Below, in pieces: positions 31,179 to 33,781 of a stretch of 33,781 nucleotides of DNA. Within the stretch, counting starts at the first letter, position 1, and each line of letters begins with the position of its first letter. Both the position numbers and the translations under genes were made by a program. Source of the stretch: an uncultured Eubacterium sp. (GTDB taxonomy: Bacteria > Bacillota > Clostridia > Lachnospirales > Lachnospiraceae); the NCBI GenBank assembly GCA_910583555.1, contig CAJTXO010000029.1:1-33781 (forward strand), read 5' to 3'. The notes below the pieces were generated by a model. The model was not told the DNA's origin. It made no database searches and saw only the letters and a program-made list of their open reading frames with translations.

Positions 31179-31493
31179 TTATTTCATTTTTATATCAATT
31201 GCAACCCCAGCAGGCATTTCCAAACGGGATAACGCGTCTACTGTCTTCTGTGATGGCTTCAGCACATCGATCAATCTTTTATGTGTTCTCTGCTCAAACT
31301 GCTCTCTGGAGTCTTTGTACTTGTGTACCGCACGAAGGATCGTGATGATCTCTTTCTTCGTCGGGAGTGGCACAGGCCCACTCACCTTTGCTCCTGTTTT
31401 CTTCACAGTTTCGATCAGCTTTGCAGCTGCAAAATCGATCAGTTGATGATCGTATGCTTTTAAAATGATCCTCATTGTCTGTTGACTTGCCAT
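31179..31493 (-). CDS. rpsJ: 30S ribosomal protein S10
   Basis: A 104-residue S10, first gene of the cluster, also known as NusE in antitermination. It begins MASQQTMRIILKAYDHQLID from the ATG at 31493, with AGGAGG 11 bases upstream, and includes GPVPLPTKKEIITILRAVHK. The longer frame reaching 31559 is leader sequence. Transcription starts about 350 bases upstream, so the leader is long. Confidence 0.98.
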   Translation of the reverse strand: MASQQTMRIILKAYDHQLIDFAAAKLIETVKKTGAKVSGPVPLPTKKEIITILRAVHKYKDSREQFEQRTHKRLIDVLKPSQKTVDALSRLEMPAGVAIDIKMK

Positions 31494-31849
31494 AAAAAAA
31501 GCCGCCTCCTTTTCGTACTTATAATATGATAGTACGACAAGTGGTGACTGTACACTCATCCGTGTGTGTCATACCGGTTCCTACAAAAGTGCCATCTTCA
31601 GATGACATATCACATGTTTGTGATCCTCTTTTCTTACACACACATATATAGTTCGTACAGTGACTTGCCGTCAGGTTTACCGACCCCGGCATCCCGGCGC
31701 TTCTTCCACACCGGTCGGAATTATATGTTCCCGCCGAAATCTCTTGACATTCGCTCCACGGAAAACCCATCAGGAATCTCATCTTCGCAGATAAGAGCCG
31801 CTACGATGGCAACCTCACGCTTCTTCGCTATCATGTCACAGCACTAGCC
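31494..31849 (-). promoter_or_regulatory. Long S10 operon leader
   Basis: About 350 bases lie between the predicted transcription start (about 31843) and the rpsJ ATG. It is rich in potential pairings (for example around CCGACCGGTGTGG and GGGATGCCGGGG near 31675-31720, and GATATGTCATCTG with AAGATGGCAC near 31590-31612) and carries a short open frame at its start. It probably folds as a ribosomal-protein leader; no known leader class is recognised. Confidence 0.45.
31721..31834 (-). CDS. Possible 37-residue leader peptide in the S10 leader
   Basis: An open frame reads MIAKKREVAIVAALICEDEI and ends MSRDFGGNI before a TAA. Its ATG is only about nine bases after the predicted transcription start and has no ribosome binding site, so it would have to be nearly leaderless. 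The composition looks protein-like. It could be a regulatory upstream frame or chance. Confidence 0.3.
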   Translation of the reverse strand: MIAKKREVAIVAALICEDEIPDGFSVERMSRDFGGNI

Positions 31850-31878
31850 ATTATACACCAGCTTCCCGGAAAATGCAA
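31850..31878 (-). promoter_or_regulatory. Promoter of the S10-spc operon
   Basis: Minus strand TTGCAT (31878-31873), 17 bases, TATAAT (31855-31850). Upstream AAAAAGTG and CAAAACT stretches may act as an UP element. The -35 hexamer and its flanks match those of the rpmJ promoter. Confidence 0.8.
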
Positions 31879-31907
31879 GCACTTTTTGGAAAAAGTTTTG
31901 TGCCTGC
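31875..31907. repeat. Imperfect palindrome overlapping the S10 -35 region
   Basis: GCAAGCAC (31875-31882) and GTGCCTGC (31900-31907) pair with one mismatch or G-U, with CTTTTT/AAAAAG inside. The element covers part of the -35 box and lies between the fn3-like gene end and the promoter. It may terminate the upstream transcript or bind a regulator. Confidence 0.5.
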
Positions 31908-31935
31908 ATTCATACGGTCATATAAAAGCATTTTA

Positions 31936-32928
31936 TTATGTAAGAATATTGATTTTTGTGCAATCTTTGATCTGCCCGGGCACAGTCGCTACAATGGGCG
32001 AACTTACAAATAGTAACAGCTTATCGCCAACTTTAATATCGGAAATGGTACAAACCTGATCATTTTTCATGACGAGTATCTCATTTAAACTAAGATCCAG
32101 CACCAGAGAAACTTCCTGTCCCGGGGAATCCGCCATTGATAGCATGTTGTCAGAACGTTGTATCACATACAGGGGGCGGTTGATCCATTTTCCTTCTACG
32201 ATCACATCCATTTTCGTATATCCACTTATGTGCAGAATTTTACCATCCAGCGCCAAATCCTCTATTACGGGTTTCGTAATCTTTATTCTATCCCCTTCTT
32301 TTACATTCAGATCCGCGGGACGTTGAACGGTGTAACTAAAGCCACTTACATTTGTTTCAGAAGCAAGGACCAGTTTCTCTTCTGTAAGGCCTGTGACAGT
32401 AAAAAACATGAATGTATTTCCTGTAGCCGGAACATGGTTTACATTCCCATCCGGACTTGTTGACGGTGACGGCACCATAATCCCTGGTTGGATCACTGGT
32501 CCCTGTGAAACTTTAGAAACAGCATCTGCCGGTTCTTTGGGGCCGAAACGCTTTTTCTGAGACAAAATGACACATTTTCCTGCCGAAAATGCTCCATACT
32601 CTTTTTTCCCGGAATACTTTTTCATAGCGCGCACCTTATAATACTGTTTTCCATTTAGTTTGGCACTCAGCTTACAAGAACAGCCGGAAACTGTCTTTAC
32701 CTTTTTATATGTACCATTTTTCTTTGCAGAACAGTAGACGTTATACTGGGTCGCATGTTTTACCCTTTTCCAGTTAATTTTAAATTTATTACCGTCCAGC
32801 ACAGAAATCTTTAGTATTTTAGTTTTCCCCACTTTCACAGCGGGCGATTTTGCATCACCCTCTGCACAGGTCAAAAAAATGAGAGCGCCAGCCGTAAAAA
32901 CGACAGCTATTTTTTTAACTTTGATCAT
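31936..32928 (-). CDS. Secreted protein with fibronectin type III-like domain
   Basis: A 330-residue protein from the ATG at 32928 (AAGG upstream; the longer frame is not supported). A signal peptide (MIKVKKIAVVFTAGALIFLT) ends near GDAK. Residues about 34-120 read KINWKRVKHATQYNVYCSAK and KQYYKVRAMKKYSGKKEYG, a fibronectin III-like fold common in clostridial surface proteins. A Pro/Ser linker (VIQPGIMVPSPSTSPDG) leads to a beta-rich C-terminal half with no recognised domain. It is transcribed toward the S10 operon but separated by a promoter. Confidence 0.8.
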   Translation of the reverse strand: MIKVKKIAVVFTAGALIFLTCAEGDAKSPAVKVGKTKILKISVLDGNKFKINWKRVKHATQYNVYCSAKKNGTYKKVKTVSGCSCKLSAKLNGKQYYKVRAMKKYSGKKEYGAFSAGKCVILSQKKRFGPKEPADAVSKVSQGPVIQPGIMVPSPSTSPDGNVNHVPATGNTFMFFTVTGLTEEKLVLASETNVSGFSYTVQRPADLNVKEGDRIKITKPVIEDLALDGKILHISGYTKMDVIVEGKWINRPLYVIQRSDNMLSMADSPGQEVSLVLDLSLNEILVMKNDQVCTISDIKVGDKLLLFVSSPIVATVPGQIKDCTKINILT

Positions 32929-32994
32929 AATACACCTTCTTTCAGACGATACAAATAATTTCACCAATCGCTAGCAATACCCATTATCATTTAA

Positions 32995-33318
32995 TCAGCC
33001 CACCAACGAACCATCTATTCGTCTCGCTATCGAACGATCTGTCCCATCTACAGGAAACCTTGATTGCGTGATAATAGCAAGTGCATATGGTCCGTCTGCA
33101 CCCAATTCATAAACCGGCGAACCACTTTGCCCACCAAAAACTCTTAGATCACAAAAATAAGCTGTGAGTGATGATTTCCACCCACGTCTGTCCGTCACAC
33201 AATGTCTAGCCGTCGCAAGAAGTCTATTACTGACAGCAAACCCCGTCCCTAACCAGCTGCCCCCTGAGTATATCTTTGCAATACAACAATATGGATACTT
33301 CATTAGATCAGTAACCAT
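32995..33318 (-). pseudogene. V8-type trypsin-like serine protease remnant
   Basis: A 107-residue frame reads SWLGTGFAVSNRLLATARHC (catalytic histidine H39) and soon after GGQSGSPVYEL (nucleophile S65). In V8/glutamyl-endopeptidase proteases these residues lie more than 100 positions apart with the catalytic aspartate between them. Here they are 26 apart, so about 80-90 residues including the aspartate were deleted in frame. The homology continues upstream of the first ATG (VKSGPESRTM) but meets a stop, and no signal peptide is found, so the N-terminus is missing too. Catalysis is not possible as it stands. Confidence 0.68.
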
Positions 33319-33781
33319 AGTTCGAGACTCTGGACCAGATTTAACATTATTATATGATTTTGTAATAAGTATCCCTGTAGATTATATAAATAAAACTTAT
33401 GTTTAGAATAACAAAAAAACAACGAGTTTGTCAATTATCACCAGTAGCCCGTTATAATCATGATTTCGAGGAATTATAATGCTAATATACAATAAACATT
33501 TCAGCATCCTCAAAGATCACTGCCTCTCATCCACAGAACTGTTATGAATTCTAATTATAAACATAATCCAGCTCCCTCCAGCATATCAACAAAAATAAAC
33601 ATACCCCCATTTCCCGCGCAATATCGCCACCCTCCCATTAATCCACACACCTTCTTTGGTCCGTTTTAACAAAAAAATATACTTATAAATTCATTCCCGT
33701 GTTCCCGGAGCTGTATTTTCCGGGCGTTTCCCCCCGATTCTTGCCCATTTCCCCCACCCCCCGTCCGAAGATGGCGACTCT
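33319..33781. other. AT-rich right end without a convincing gene
   Basis: It includes a possible minus-strand promoter (TTGACA at 33434-33429, 18 bases, TATTCT at 33410-33405), a 22-codon plus-strand frame from 33479 with GAGGA before it, and an inverted repeat CCCGGA/TCCGGG at about 33703-33725. The last 70 bases are C-rich. No coding gene is supported. Confidence 0.4.

Noticed and set aside
33479..33547. 22-codon frame behind GAGGA at the right end
   Set aside because: Too short and featureless to support as a gene.

Overview
The window looks like a chromosomal segment of a low-to-mid GC Firmicute, most probably a gut Lachnospiraceae/Clostridia member. The evidence is the gene order and sequence of the ribosomal-protein cluster, zinc-ribbon forms of S14, L36 and adenylate kinase, a long L17 with an internal insertion, strong AGGAGG ribosome binding sites, frequent GTG starts, and neighbours such as DUF3791/DUF3990 genes and a GH127 glycosidase. 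No tRNA, rRNA, CRISPR array or insertion sequence was seen.

Layout. Positions 1-9.6 kb are accessory. They hold a Cys-rich repeat peptide behind a consensus promoter, a zinc-independent MDR oxidoreductase, and a run of decayed genes (metallophosphoesterase with deletion/frameshift, WYL regulator with an in-frame stop, RelB/YafQ-type toxin-antitoxin pair with a stop in each gene) interrupted by one intact unknown gene. A compact plus-strand DUF3791-DUF3990 four-gene operon follows, then a GH127 beta-L-arabinofuranosidase-like gene with a repeated operator in its leader, and an HSL-type esterase. Positions 9.6-31.9 kb carry the S10-spc-alpha cluster on the minus strand (transcribed right to left): rpsJ, rplC, rplD, rplW, rplB, rpsS, rplV, rpsC, rplP, rpmC, rpsQ, rplN, rplX, rplE, rpsZ, rpsH, rplF, rplR, rpsE, rpmD, rplO, secY, adk, map, infA, then a 6 kb gap, then rpmJ, rpsM, rpsK, rpsD, rpoA, rplQ. 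Right of the S10 promoter lie a secreted fibronectin-III-like protein and the remnant of a V8-type serine protease.

The most interesting part is the accessory island (about 13.1-19.0 kb) between infA and rpmJ, genes normally adjacent. infA ends in a strong terminator. A good promoter then starts an operon of a small protein, a class III nucleotide-cyclase-like protein, an XRE/ImmA-IrrE metallopeptidase and a PIN-like protein, the last three overlapping or touching. A second promoter drives two to three secreted or lipoprotein genes. Between the island and rpmJ lies a striking array of phased TGAGAC/GTCTCA half-sites in two identically spaced composite units. A separate promoter, sharing its -35 region and upstream motif with the S10 promoter, then restarts ribosomal-protein transcription. 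I infer a candidate stress, defence or toxin-antitoxin module (cyclase plus regulator/protease plus PIN) housed inside the housekeeping cluster; its function is unproven.

Starts were moved from the longest frame where a ribosome binding site or family knowledge favoured a downstream codon. Promoters and terminators are calls by eye.
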